Shown: positions 1 through 7,191 of the stretch, piece by piece
How the letters are laid out: each line of letters begins with the position of its first letter
How positions within the stretch are numbered: the first letter of the stretch is position 1
Source of the DNA: CAZOJJ01 sp964580105
GTDB lineage: Bacteria > Bacteroidota > Rhodothermia > Rhodothermales > Rubricoccaceae
Assembly: GCA_964580105.1 (NCBI GenBank)
Contig: CAZOJJ010000012.1
Location: forward strand, 1 to 64,000
Reading direction: 5' to 3'
Length of the DNA: 64,000 bases
Program-made: the position numbers and the translations under genes
The notes under the pieces: model-generated
What the model was told of the DNA's origin: nothing
Seen by the model: only the letters and a program-made list of their open reading frames with translations
The model's database searches: none

Positions 1-111
1 GCCTTCTTCTGGTTCTCACCGAAGGCCTGGATACCGACCACGACCGCGAGGCCGACGATCACGATACCGAGGACGAGGAGAAGGAGCTGTTGCTGACCCA
101 TGGGAGATACC
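1..111 (-). CDS. Pilin-like membrane-anchored protein, N-terminal part
   Basis: The gene starts at the ATG complementary to 109-111 and runs off the left edge, so only about 37 codons are visible. The protein begins MGQQQLLLLVLGIVIVGLAV, followed by VVVGIQAFGENQKK: one long hydrophobic segment directly at the N-terminus with a polar tail. Proteins with this MGQQQLLL start occur in Rhodothermota and related phyla and resemble type IV pilin or pseudopilin N-termini, but no prepilin peptidase site with a charged leader is visible. A perfect AGGAGG lies 7 nt upstream of the ATG, which fixes the start. Function is unassigned; an envelope-anchored pseudopilin is my inference. Confidence 0.6.
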
Positions 112-117
112 TCCTGT

Positions 118-124
118 TGGTTGG
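118..124 (-). promoter_or_regulatory. Strong Shine-Dalgarno of the pilin-like gene
   Basis: The minus strand reads CAGGAGGTATCTCCCATG. AGGAGG is complementary to the 16S anti-SD and is spaced 7 nt from the start codon. This matters because Bacteroidota usually lack such sites, so the gene is probably highly expressed. Confidence 0.7.
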
Positions 125-140
125 GGATGATGGGGGTCGC

Positions 141-172
141 GTGGGAGCGCCCCGGGTGTTAGGTGCTCCCAC
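141..172. promoter_or_regulatory. Hairpin in the leader of the pilin-like gene
   Basis: GTGGGAGC (141-148) is the exact reverse complement of GCTCCCAC (165-172), with a 16-nt loop. It lies just upstream of the Shine-Dalgarno of the minus-strand gene, so it would form in its 5' leader. Whether it is an attenuator or mRNA stabiliser cannot be told from sequence. Confidence 0.4.
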
Positions 173-732
173 GGTGGCGGGAGACGGGGTGCGCGGCCTT
201 ACAGGGCCGCCGGGGTTCGGCCGTCCCTTTAGCACGCGGCGTGCCTAGCGCCCGGCGCCCGTTCCACCGGACGCCCCCGGCGGGGCCGGGCCGGCCGCGA
301 ATCGGCCTCGGGGCCGCCGTTCTGTCGGCCGACCGCTCCGAATCCGGCGCCTATACGAGTTTTTTCGGGCGGGCGGCCCGGTGCCGTGGGGGGGTGCGAG
401 CCGCCCCGCCGCCGGTTCGTTTCGTAACCCGGGCGGGTCCATCCTTCCAGCCCGAGGCCGGCCCCGCCCGCCTCGCCGAAGCATCGCGGCGCGTCCGCCG
501 CGCCCCCACCGTGGCCTCCACGGTCAGTTTTATAGCGGATCTCCGAGATGACCTTGCACCCCGGGGGTGTGATCCCGGACGTGATGCCTTCGGGACGCTT
601 CGCTTTCGGGATCTCCAGATGACAGGGCACGGCAGGTTTTCTTGGAGATCCCGGCTCGGAGGCCCGGAGGCCGGGATGACAACGGCTCAGGAAAGGAAGC
701 CTTATGCACGACCCTTCCAGCAAGGCGGCATG
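173..732. other. Non-coding stretch with REP-like hairpin
   Basis: No convincing gene is visible. Open frames here lack recognisable protein sequence and overlap each other on both strands. The stretch contains a T6 run at 360-365, short GATCTCCNAGATGA motifs near 537-552 and 608-622, and a REP-like hairpin at 648-677 (annotated separately). Confidence 0.5.
648..680. repeat. REP-like palindrome ending GGGATGAC
   Basis: ATCCCGGC at 648-655 pairs with GCCGGGAT at 670-677, and the loop holds a second small GGCC/GGCC pairing. The outer edge reads GGGATGAC, the same edge as the element at 36915-36940. Intergenic palindromes of this form are typical REP or MITE-like elements in many bacteria; membership of a dispersed family is inference. 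Confidence 0.5.
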
Positions 733-983
733 ACACCGAAGTCGCCCGCCCGGGCCTCCTCCCCGTCGAATCCGCCAAGGTGCTCACCGACCTGCTCGGG
801 CAGCGGCTCGGTGCCGATTGCGAGGCGGGCACGTCTTCTCTGACGGGCATCGTCTTCTCTGAGGAGACGGCCGCTCGTGCGGCAGCGCGGGCGCGGTGGT
901 TCGTCGAAGCCATCGAAGAACTGCTCGGGGAACCATCGCTCGCGCGGCCTCGGCCAACCTACCGTGGCTCGCGGCCGGGAATG
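733..983 (+). pseudogene. Possible gene remnant upstream of the TA pair
   Basis: One plus frame reads without stops from about 733 into the DUF433 gene and has coding-like third-position GC. It gives ...LLPVESAKVLTDLLGQRL and ...ARWFVEAIEELLGE. There is no plausible start codon, and the frame then passes through the 46-bp direct repeat. I do not recognise a family. It may be a truncated gene end cut by the event that placed the TA module here, or it may be non-coding. Confidence 0.25.
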
Positions 984-1029
984 CCCACCGTCCTCCATCC
1001 GGAACCATCGGGGCCTTCGGCCGTGCCTG
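984..1029 (+). repeat. Direct repeat A, left copy (46 bp)
   Basis: This 46-bp stretch matches 1618-1663 at 45 of 46 positions in the same orientation. Its core reads CGGGGCCTTCGGCCGTGCC and can fold on itself through the two GGCC segments. The copy ends 29 bp before the DUF433 start codon, so the two copies tightly bracket the toxin-antitoxin pair. Confidence 0.9.
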
Positions 1030-1058
1030 CCGGACGGGCTCCCCTGCGACGACACCCC

Positions 1059-1280
1059 ATGGACTACCACGAGCGCATCACGATGGACCCCGCCGTCCGC
1101 AGCGGGAAGCCGACGATCCGGGGGACGCGGATCACCGTCACCGACGTGCTGGAGTACCTGGCCGGGGGGATGACGCCGGAAGAGATCCTGGGCGACTTTC
1201 CCGATCTCACCATAGAGGATCTCCGTGCTGCCCTCGCGTTCGCGGCTGAACGCGAACGGCGGCTCTTCGCGGCAGCATGA
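1059..1280 (+). CDS. DUF433 antitoxin-like protein (73 aa)
   Basis: A DUF433 protein with the typical core of the family: the ITMDPAVRSGKPTIRGTRI stretch (residues 7-25), then TVTDVLEYLAGGMTPEEILGDFPDLT leading into a C-terminal helix. In this family the fold is a small winged or ribbon-helix DNA-binding domain, usually paired with a DUF5615 PIN-like toxin. That is the case here: its TGA overlaps the downstream ATG (ATGA), so the two are translationally coupled. The ATG at 1059 was chosen because the family starts at this point; longer in-frame starts would read through the direct repeat. DNA binding and autoregulation are inferred from the family. Confidence 0.85.
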   Translation: MDYHERITMDPAVRSGKPTIRGTRITVTDVLEYLAGGMTPEEILGDFPDLTIEDLRAALAFAAERERRLFAAA

Positions 1281-1612
1281 GGCTCCTGTTCGACGAGAAC
1301 CTGTCGTTCCGGCTCGTTCGACTCCTCGCCGACGTGTACCCCGGCTCGATGCATGCCCGGGAGGTCGGGCTCCTTGCCTCTCCGGACGAGCGGCTGTGGC
1401 GCTTCGCAGCGGAGCACGGTCTCCTTCTCGTGTCGAAGGACACGGATTTCTACCAGCGGAGCCTCCTTTTCGGCCCGCCCCCGAAGGTCATCTGGCTCCG
1501 CGTCGGCAACGCACCCACCGCTACCATCGTGGCGCTCCTGCGCGACCGACGGCCCGTGATCGAGCGCTTCGTCACGGATGAGCAGGCGTCGTTCCTCCCG
1601 CTTTTCCTGTAA
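1277..1612 (+). CDS. DUF5615 PIN-like toxin (111 aa)
   Basis: A DUF5615 (PIN-like) protein, the usual partner of DUF433 proteins. It opens with MRLLFDENLSFRLVRLLAD, where D6 and E7 form the first acidic site. LVSKDTDFY (D55, D57) gives the second, and a hydrophobic strand VIWLRVG follows. PIN-fold proteins of this group are predicted Mg-dependent ribonucleases. The length is normal, and the start overlaps the DUF433 stop by 4 nt, giving one operon. The pair resembles a type II toxin-antitoxin system (VapBC-like); RNase activity is inferred from family and context. The gene ends 5 bp before the right direct repeat. Confidence 0.85.
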   Translation: MRLLFDENLSFRLVRLLADVYPGSMHAREVGLLASPDERLWRFAAEHGLLLVSKDTDFYQRSLLFGPPPKVIWLRVGNAPTATIVALLRDRRPVIERFVTDEQASFLPLFL

Positions 1613-1617
1613 CTCCG

Positions 1618-1663
1618 CCCACCGCCCTCCATCCGGAACCATCGGGGCCTTCGGCCGTGCCTG
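1618..1663 (+). repeat. Direct repeat A, right copy (46 bp)
   Basis: Same orientation and 45/46 identical to 984-1029. It begins 5 bp after the toxin stop codon. Together the copies enclose 588 bp holding nothing but the TA pair. Confidence 0.9.
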
Positions 1664-1721
1664 ACCGGCGGCGCATCGTTCCGCCGCTCCTGCCCCTCTC
1701 CCCTCCCCTTCCCCGACTCCC

Positions 1722-2132
1722 ATGGCAAAGACCTCTGCCTCCTCGGAATCCTCCTCCCGTTCTTCGGGCGCCTCCGCCCGCGCGTCCGAGGCGCGCGCGC
1801 GCGCGGGCGAGGCCATCCACGAGATCAAGCTCGCCGGCAACCAGCTCATCGACAAGGTGCGCGACCTGATCGAGGAGGGCAACGTGCGGCGCATCGTGAT
1901 CAAGAAAGAGGACCGCGTCCTCTTCGAGCTGCCCCTGACCGTCGGCGTCGGGGCCGGCGCGGCGGCCGTGCTCGTCTCCCCCGTCCTCGCCGCCCTCGGC
2001 GCCGTGGCCGCCCTCGTCACGGACATCACGCTCGTCGTCGAGCGCGACCCCGAGGCGGAGGAGGCCGGCGGCGAGGACGCCGCGCCGGAGAAGACCGTCG
2101 GCCGCCCGAAGGCGGGGGACGGCGAGGGCTGA
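1722..2132 (+). CDS. DUF4342 domain-containing protein (136 aa)
   Basis: Residues 1-32 form a low-complexity Ser/Ala/Arg leader. Residues about 33-110 match the DUF4342 pattern: a helix (IHEIKLAGNQLIDKVRDLIE), the strand pair VRRIVIKKEDRVLFELPLTV, and a glycine/alanine-rich hydrophobic hairpin (GAGAAAVLVSPVLAALGAVAAL) that may insert in a membrane. The tail is acidic and variable. The function of DUF4342 is unknown. The gene stands alone between the TA cassette and the TIGR02757 gene. Confidence 0.75.
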   Translation: MAKTSASSESSSRSSGASARASEARARAGEAIHEIKLAGNQLIDKVRDLIEEGNVRRIVIKKEDRVLFELPLTVGVGAGAAAVLVSPVLAALGAVAALVTDITLVVERDPEAEEAGGEDAAPEKTVGRPKAGDGEG

Positions 2133-2142
2133 CCCCGCCTCC

Positions 2143-2179
2143 CCCCTGCCCCGTGCCGGTCTCCCCTGCCCCGTGCCGG
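2143..2179 (+). repeat. Tandem repeat, 20-bp period, about 1.9 copies
   Basis: A 17-bp block CCCCTGCCCCGTGCCGG recurs with a 20-bp offset (2143-2159 and 2163-2179). The second copy contains the GTG start of the next gene, so this is a duplication at a gene's 5' end. Confidence 0.8.
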
Positions 2180-2958
2180 ACGCCGACCTCAAGGCCTACC
2201 TCGACGCCCTCGCCGACCGCTACGAGCGGCCCGCCTTCATCGGCGACGACCCCGTCTCGCTCCCGCACGCCTTCGACGACCCGCGCGACCGGGAGGTCGT
2301 CGGCCTCTTCGCCGCGCTGCTCGCGTGGGGCCGCCGGTCCATCCTGCTGAAGAAGCTGGCCGAGCTGGTCGAGCGGATGGGCTACCGGCCCTACCGCTTC
2401 GTCTACGGCTTCTCGCGCGCGGACGAGGGGCAGCTCGGCGGCTTCGTCCACCGCACCTTCCAGCCGGCCGACGCCCTCGGCCTGACGTGGGCGCTCCGCG
2501 CCGCGCTCCACGAGTACGGCTCGCTCGGCGCCCTCTTCGCCGCGCACCTGCCGCCGGACGCGCCGGACGTCGGACCCGCCATCCAGGGCTTTTCGGACAC
2601 CCTGCTCGCCATCGCCCCCGAGCACCCGCTCCGGGCCAAGCACCTCGCCCGGCCGTCTACGAACAGCGCCTGCAAGCGGCTGGCGATGTACGCCCGCTGG
2701 ATGGTCCGCCCCGGCCCCGTTGACCTCGGGCTGTGGACGGACGTGCGGCCCTCGCAGCTGGTCCTCCCGCTCGACGTGCACACCGGCCGCCAGGCCCGCC
2801 GGCTCGGCCTGCTCCACCGCCCGTACGACGACTGGAAGGCCGTCCAGGAGCTCACCGCCCGCCTCCGCGCCTTCGACCCGCACGACCCGGCGCGCTACGA
2901 CTTCGCCCTCTTCGGACTCGGCGCGTACGGAGGGCGAGGGCTGACCCTGGACGGGTGA
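2173..2958 (+). CDS. TIGR02757 family protein (DUF2400, 261 aa)
   Basis: Matches the TIGR02757/DUF2400 family throughout: N-terminal ALADRYERPAFIGDDPVSLPH, the conserved GLFAALLAWGRRSILLKK, the central STNSACKRLAMYARWMVR, and PLDVHTGRQARRLGLL. The CKRL/MYLRWM block and the DVHTGR motif are the family hallmarks and resemble the helix-hairpin-helix DNA glycosylase fold; the activity is unknown. The start is GTG within a 20-bp duplication, and no better ATG is available. It is followed directly by a perfect palindrome that probably terminates it. Confidence 0.85.
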   Translation: MPDADLKAYLDALADRYERPAFIGDDPVSLPHAFDDPRDREVVGLFAALLAWGRRSILLKKLAELVERMGYRPYRFVYGFSRADEGQLGGFVHRTFQPADALGLTWALRAALHEYGSLGALFAAHLPPDAPDVGPAIQGFSDTLLAIAPEHPLRAKHLARPSTNSACKRLAMYARWMVRPGPVDLGLWTDVRPSQLVLPLDVHTGRQARRLGLLHRPYDDWKAVQELTARLRAFDPHDPARYDFALFGLGAYGGRGLTLDG

Positions 2959-2982
2959 CGTGGCGTCGCGTAGTAGTAGCGC

Positions 2983-3010
2983 CGTAGGGACACCATGCAT
3001 GGTGTCCCTA
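2983..3010. terminator. 28-bp perfect palindrome, bidirectional terminator
   Basis: The left arm GTAGGGACACCATG (2983-2996) is followed at once by its exact reverse complement (2997-3010). It lies between convergent genes, and its right end overlaps the TAG stop of the flavin reductase. The arms share their GTAGGG/CCCTAC ends with the palindrome at 29467-29494, so this may be a dispersed palindromic family used as a terminator. Confidence 0.8.
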
Positions 3011-3616
3011 CTTCTCACGTCCCACCTCTTCCCCGACGCCCCGGTAGGTCTGCCGGTGGTAGAGCAGCGGCGAGCCGTCCCGCCCGGGCAGGACGGCCTC
3101 GACGCAGCCGACGAAGATGGAGTGGTCCCCGGTGGCGAAGCGCGACTCGGGCGTGCAGACGAGCACGCCGAGGGTGCCGCCGAGGAGGGGCGGGTGGCCG
3201 TCGGGGAAGCGGCGGTGCGGGACGGCCTCGAACTGGGCCGCGCCGTCGAGGTCGGGAATGGCGAAGTGGGCCGCCAGCGCGGCGTGCTCGGCACCGAGGA
3301 AGTGGACGGCGAAGCGGTCGGCCCGGACGAGCGCCCGGTGCAGCTGCGTCCCGCGCGTGACGTTGAACGAGACGAGCGGCGGGTCGAGCGAGACGCTCGT
3401 GAACGAGCCGATGGTGGCGCCGCGCGGCCCCTCTTCCGTCTCCGTCGTCACCACGACGACGGGCGCGGCCAGCCGTCGCATCGCCCGGCGGAGGGCCTCG
3501 CCGTCGGCGCGCCGCCCGGCGCCGGGCGGCGCGGGTGGCCCCTCGCCGGACGGAAGATCAACGGGGGACGGAAGATCAACGGGCGCGGGGTCGGGCGGGA
3601 GCGGGGGGTGCGGCAT
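3008..3616 (-). CDS. Flavin reductase family protein (202 aa)
   Basis: An FMN-binding split-barrel flavin reductase-like protein. After a proline-rich leader (residues 1-40) come LRRAMRRLAAPVVVVTTE, the flavin-binding segment GATIGSFTSVSLDPPLVSFN, DRFAVHFLG and GDHSIFVGCVEAV. Such proteins reduce free flavin with NAD(P)H or act as flavin-dependent oxidoreductases; the substrate is unknown. I chose the ATG at 3616 because the longer frame upstream has non-protein-like sequence. The leader contains an in-frame 18-bp duplication (PVDLPSPVDLPS). The stop overlaps the terminator palindrome. Confidence 0.85.
   Translation of the reverse strand: MPHPPLPPDPAPVDLPSPVDLPSGEGPPAPPGAGRRADGEALRRAMRRLAAPVVVVTTETEEGPRGATIGSFTSVSLDPPLVSFNVTRGTQLHRALVRADRFAVHFLGAEHAALAAHFAIPDLDGAAQFEAVPHRRFPDGHPPLLGGTLGVLVCTPESRFATGDHSIFVGCVEAVLPGRDGSPLLYHRQTYRGVGEEVGREK
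3548..3583 (-). repeat. In-frame 18-bp tandem duplication inside the flavin reductase
   Basis: GGACGGAAGATCAACGGG occurs twice in direct succession (3548-3565 and 3566-3583). It encodes a repeated PVDLPS hexapeptide in the disordered leader. The period is the same as in several intergenic arrays. Confidence 0.95.
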
Positions 3617-3845
3617 GGGCCTTCCGGGGTTGCGCCGTCCTACCCCTCCCCCGCCGCGCCGTGTTCCATCGCGGGGGATGCGCGGGCCGATCCCGCCGAG
3701 GCGGGATCGGCCCGAGGCGGGATCTCGGGCGAGGGGCGTCCCGTGCCTCCCTGGCTCCGCCGAGGCGGTCCGCCCAGGCGCAGGAGCCGGCACGCGGCGC
3801 CCCTGCGTCCGGGGCAAGAAAGACCGGAACGTCACGCCTCCGCGC

Positions 3846-5030
3846 TCACGAGAACACGTCGCGGACGCGGCTGAAGAACGACTTGCCGCGCTCCTTCTGG
3901 TCCGGCTTCGGCACGAACGCCTCTTCGCCGCGGAGCTCTTCGAGGAACGCGCGCTGGTCGGGCGTGAGGTTCTGCGGCGTCCAGACGTGGACGCGGACGA
4001 GCTCGTCGCCTCGGCGCGAGCCGCCGCCGAGTTCGGGGATGCCGCGGCCGCGCATCCGCAGCACGCGGCCGCTCTGGATGCCGGGGTCGATCTGGAGGCG
4101 CGCGCGGCCCTTCAGCGTGGGCACCTCCACCTCCGTACCGAGGGCGGCATCCGGGAAGGAGAGGTAGAGGTCGTAGTAGACGTCGAGCCCGTCGCGGGTG
4201 AAGTGCTCGTGCGGCTTCTCCTCGATCTCGACGCGGAGGTTGCCGGCCGGGCCGCCGCGCTGGCCGGCGTTGCCGCCGCCGCGGATCTGGAGGTAGTGGC
4301 CCTCGGACACGCCCGCCGGGACCTCCACCGAGATCGTCTCCTCGCCCTTGACGCGGCCCTCGCCCGCGCAGTTCGAGCACGGCGCCGTGACGACGCGGCC
4401 CTCGCCGTGGCACGTCGGGCACGGCTGGACGTTGACGAACTGGCCGAAGAACGAGTTGGAGACCTGCCGGATCTCGCCGGAGCCGGTGCAGGTCGGGCAC
4501 GTCTCGAAGCCCTCGGGGCCGCCCTCGGCGCCGCTGCCGCGGCAGACGCCGCAGACGACGAACTTGCGGACCTTGAGCTGACGCTCGACGCCCTCGGCGA
4601 TCTCTTCGAGCGAGAGCGAGAGGCGCACGCGGAGGTCGGAGCCCGGCCGGCCCTGGCCGCGTCGGCGGCGCGTCCGGCCGAACACGTCCTCGAAGCCGCC
4701 CGAGGCGGCGCCGCCGAAGATGTCCGAGAACGCCGAGAAGATGTCGGAGATGTCGGTGAAGCCGGGGCCGCCGCCGGGGGTGCCCGCCGCGCCGCCTAGG
4801 CCGGCCTTCCCGAAGCGGTCGTAGCGCGCGCGCTTCTCCGGGTTGGAGAGCACCTCGTAGGCCTCGGCCGCCTCCTTGAACCGCGCCTCGGCGTCCGCAT
4901 CGCCCGGGTTGCGGTCCGGGTGGTACTCCATCGCCTTCTTGCGGTACGCTTTCTTGATCTCGTCGGCCGACGCGGAGCGGGCCACGCCCAGCACGTCGTA
5001 GTAGTCCCGCATGGCGGTGTCGGAAGTCAT
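3846..5030 (-). CDS. dnaJ: Chaperone protein DnaJ (394 aa)
   Basis: Hsp40 co-chaperone that delivers substrates to DnaK and stimulates its ATPase. The J domain (residues 7-75) has the essential HPD at 37-39. A Gly/Phe-rich linker follows, then four CxxCxGxG zinc-binding repeats (CGVCRGSG, CPTCTGSG, CPTCHGEG, CSNCAGEG), and then the two C-terminal beta-sandwich domains with GGNAGQRGG. The length is normal for type I DnaJ. It is the last gene of an hrcA-grpE-dnaJ unit, 172 bp after grpE. dnaK is not in the window. Confidence 0.97.
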   Translation of the reverse strand: MTSDTAMRDYYDVLGVARSASADEIKKAYRKKAMEYHPDRNPGDADAEARFKEAAEAYEVLSNPEKRARYDRFGKAGLGGAAGTPGGGPGFTDISDIFSAFSDIFGGAASGGFEDVFGRTRRRRGQGRPGSDLRVRLSLSLEEIAEGVERQLKVRKFVVCGVCRGSGAEGGPEGFETCPTCTGSGEIRQVSNSFFGQFVNVQPCPTCHGEGRVVTAPCSNCAGEGRVKGEETISVEVPAGVSEGHYLQIRGGGNAGQRGGPAGNLRVEIEEKPHEHFTRDGLDVYYDLYLSFPDAALGTEVEVPTLKGRARLQIDPGIQSGRVLRMRGRGIPELGGGSRRGDELVRVHVWTPQNLTPDQRAFLEELRGEEAFVPKPDQKERGKSFFSRVRDVFS

Positions 5031-5202
5031 GGCGAAGGCGCCTCTACGGCGGAGGGTCGGGGAACTCGGGATGCCGGCGCCCGGCCTCGCGTGCGGCGGA
5101 AGGTACGCGAAATCGGGGCGCCGATAAGGAACGGGCGGCTCTACGCAGCGGGGCGCCCGGCGTTGCGGCCGAGGCGGGCGGGCGGGCCGCGGCGGGCCGC
5201 GC

Positions 5203-5808
5203 TCACTGCGCGACGATCACCTTGGCGTGGCGGAGCACCCGGTCGCCCATGCGGTAGCCGGGCTGGATCTCGGCAAGCACCGTGCCCGACGGGATGCCGG
5301 GGTCCGTCGCCGGCTGCTGCATCATCGCGTCGTGGAGGTCCTCGTCGAACGGGTGCCCCACGGCCTCGATGGGCTCGACCTGAAACTGCGCCAGCACGTC
5401 GGTGAACTTCCTGTAGACGAGCTCGACGCCTTCGTGGAGCGCCTCGTAGGCCGGCCCGGGCGTCTCCTGCTTGGCCGCGCGGCCGGCCGCGTCGAGCGAG
5501 CGGCGGAGGTCGTCGTACACGTCGAGCACGGCCATGACCACCTCCTCGCGCCCGCGCGCGGCGATCTGCCCGAGTTCGGCCTCCGTGCGGCGGCGGTAGT
5601 TCTGAAACTCGGCCGCGCGGCGGAGCACCTGCTCCTGGAGCGCCTTCACCTCGCCCTGGAGCCGCTCCACTTCGCTCGACAGCTCCGCGATCTCGTCCAC
5701 GGCGGCGAGGGCCACGTCGGCCGCCTCGTCCGTCTGCATCTGTTCCTTCACCTGGGCGCGCGTGGATTCAGGGGTTTCGGTGGATTCCTGCGGGGCTCGG
5801 TCCGTCAT
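5203..5808 (-). CDS. grpE: Nucleotide exchange factor GrpE (201 aa)
   Basis: Releases ADP from DnaK. An acidic N-terminus is followed by a long coiled coil (about residues 35-85, ELSSEVERLQGEVKALQEQV), then the conserved FQNYRRRTEAE and the C-terminal beta domain with EPIEAVGHPFDEDLHDAMMQ. The ending (LRHAKVIVAQ) is typical. It lies 22 bp downstream of hrcA on the same strand, as in the classical heat-shock operon. Confidence 0.97.
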   Translation of the reverse strand: MTDRAPQESTETPESTRAQVKEQMQTDEAADVALAAVDEIAELSSEVERLQGEVKALQEQVLRRAAEFQNYRRRTEAELGQIAARGREEVVMAVLDVYDDLRRSLDAAGRAAKQETPGPAYEALHEGVELVYRKFTDVLAQFQVEPIEAVGHPFDEDLHDAMMQQPATDPGIPSGTVLAEIQPGYRMGDRVLRHAKVIVAQ

Positions 5809-5830
5809 ATCGGTAGCCGGTTTTCAGAAG

Positions 5831-6907
5831 TTAATCGCTCGCGCGGGTCAGCAGCGCCGCCACGTGCTCGACGATGGCGACGGCCCGGGCGTAGTCCATC
5901 CGCGTCGGGCCGATGACGCCGACGGTGCCGGCGGCCCCGCCGTAGCGGTACTGTGCCGTGACGACGGAGTAGGGCCGGGCTTCGCCGTCGAGCTCCTGGC
6001 CGATCAGGACGACGGCGCGCTCGGGGTGCGCGGGGTCGAACAGCGCCGGCCGCTCCAGGAGGTGGACGACGACGGCCTCCTGCTCGATGAGCTCGACGAC
6101 GTTCTTGACCTCCTCGGGCGCGGCGAACTCGGGCTGGCCGACGAGGTGCTGCGCCCCGGCCACGCTGGCCCGGCGCGCCTCGTCGGCCTCGCTGAAGAGG
6201 ACGGCGGCGTCGCGGAGGACGACGCGCACGATGCCGGTCCGGTCGCCGGCGCCGAGGTCCTGCACGCGCCGGGCGCCGGTGCGGCGGATCTCTTCGAGGG
6301 TGAGGCCGGCGAGCCGCTCGTTGAGCCGCTGCTCGACGCCGTCGAGCCCCCGGCGGGGCAGCTCGCCGTCCACCTCGGCCACGACGGTCCGCGCCAGCCC
6401 GCCGCGCACGGCCAGCACGAACATCACGCGCGTGGACGAGAGGGGGACGATGTCGAGCCGCTCGAGAACCCCTGTCGAGAGGCGCGGCGAGAGGACGACG
6501 CCGAGGAGCTGGGTGAGGCGGCCGAGGAGGCGGCTGGTATCCCGCGCGAGGGCGTCGAGGTCGCCGAGGCGGCGCTGGACGTTCTCGCGGAGGAGCCGGG
6601 CCTCGGCGGGTGTGAGGCCGCCCACGTCCATCAGCTCGTCCACGTAGGTGCGGTAGCCGCGCTCGGTGGGCACGCGGCCGGCCGAGGTGTGGGGGTGGTC
6701 GAGGTAGCCCTCGGCCTCCAGCGCGCTCATCGTGTTGCGGATGGAGGCGCTGGAGAGGTCGAGCTCGGGCTCCTCGGCGAGGGCCTTGGAGCCGACCGGC
6801 GCAGCCGTGTGGATGAACCGCTGCACCACGAGGCGCAGGATCTCGCGCTCGCGCGCCGAGAGCGCGCTCCGGGTGCTATGGGCACTATGGGAAGAGGAGC
6901 GGTCCAT
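5831..6907 (-). CDS. hrcA: Heat-inducible transcription repressor HrcA (358 aa)
   Basis: Repressor of class I heat-shock genes. The N-terminal winged helix is seen in LSAREREILRLVVQRFI, then VGSKAL and SSASIRNTMSALEAEGYLDHPHTSAGRVPT, all HrcA hallmarks. The C-terminal GAF-like and dimerisation domains end in GVIGPTRMDYARAVAIVEH. The ATG at 6907 was chosen because the reading frame upstream of it lacks HrcA-like sequence and overlaps the VKOR gene. It is the first gene of hrcA-grpE-dnaJ. I found no CIRCE element (TTAGCACTC-N9-GAGTGCTAA) in the 280 bp upstream, so control by its own operator cannot be shown here. Confidence 0.95.
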   Translation of the reverse strand: MDRSSSHSAHSTRSALSAREREILRLVVQRFIHTAAPVGSKALAEEPELDLSSASIRNTMSALEAEGYLDHPHTSAGRVPTERGYRTYVDELMDVGGLTPAEARLLRENVQRRLGDLDALARDTSRLLGRLTQLLGVVLSPRLSTGVLERLDIVPLSSTRVMFVLAVRGGLARTVVAEVDGELPRRGLDGVEQRLNERLAGLTLEEIRRTGARRVQDLGAGDRTGIVRVVLRDAAVLFSEADEARRASVAGAQHLVGQPEFAAPEEVKNVVELIEQEAVVVHLLERPALFDPAHPERAVVLIGQELDGEARPYSVVTAQYRYGGAAGTVGVIGPTRMDYARAVAIVEHVAALLTRASD

Positions 6908-7134
6908 GTCGTGCGTCCACCGGAGGGCGTACCTCCACGCCCGCGGGGGCGGCGTTCGAACACGCCAGCCGACCTTCGGTTTCGGGCCGCCGCGGCGTCG
7001 GAGGAGGCTTCGCCGGTTTTTCAGGGGTGCAGGCGGTGGACGCGGAGGGGCCGCCTCGGTGTGGTAGGGGAGGGACGAAACGCAGGGAGCCCAACGTACC
7101 ACGCCCGCTCGATCCGTACGGCCCGAAGCGGAAA

Positions 7135-7164
7135 CGTCCGGGGCCTGCAGACAGACCCCGGACG
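7135..7164 (-). terminator. Rho-independent-type hairpin after the VKOR-DsbA gene
   Basis: CGTCCGGGG (7135-7143) and CCCCGGACG (7156-7164) form a perfect 9-bp stem with a 12-nt loop, 28 bp downstream of the stop. There is no clear U tract. Confidence 0.65.
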
Positions 7165-7191
7165 CACGATCCGCGTGGCGAGGGGCCGGCG

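Noticed and set aside
173..260. Possible tRNA near a GGTTCG motif
   Set aside because: No acceptor stem or anticodon arm can be formed; no tRNA or rRNA gene was recognised anywhere in the window.
163..843. A 226-residue gene after the pilin-like start
   Set aside because: Arg/Pro/Ala-rich with no recognisable domain; overlaps open frames on the other strand and REP-like DNA.
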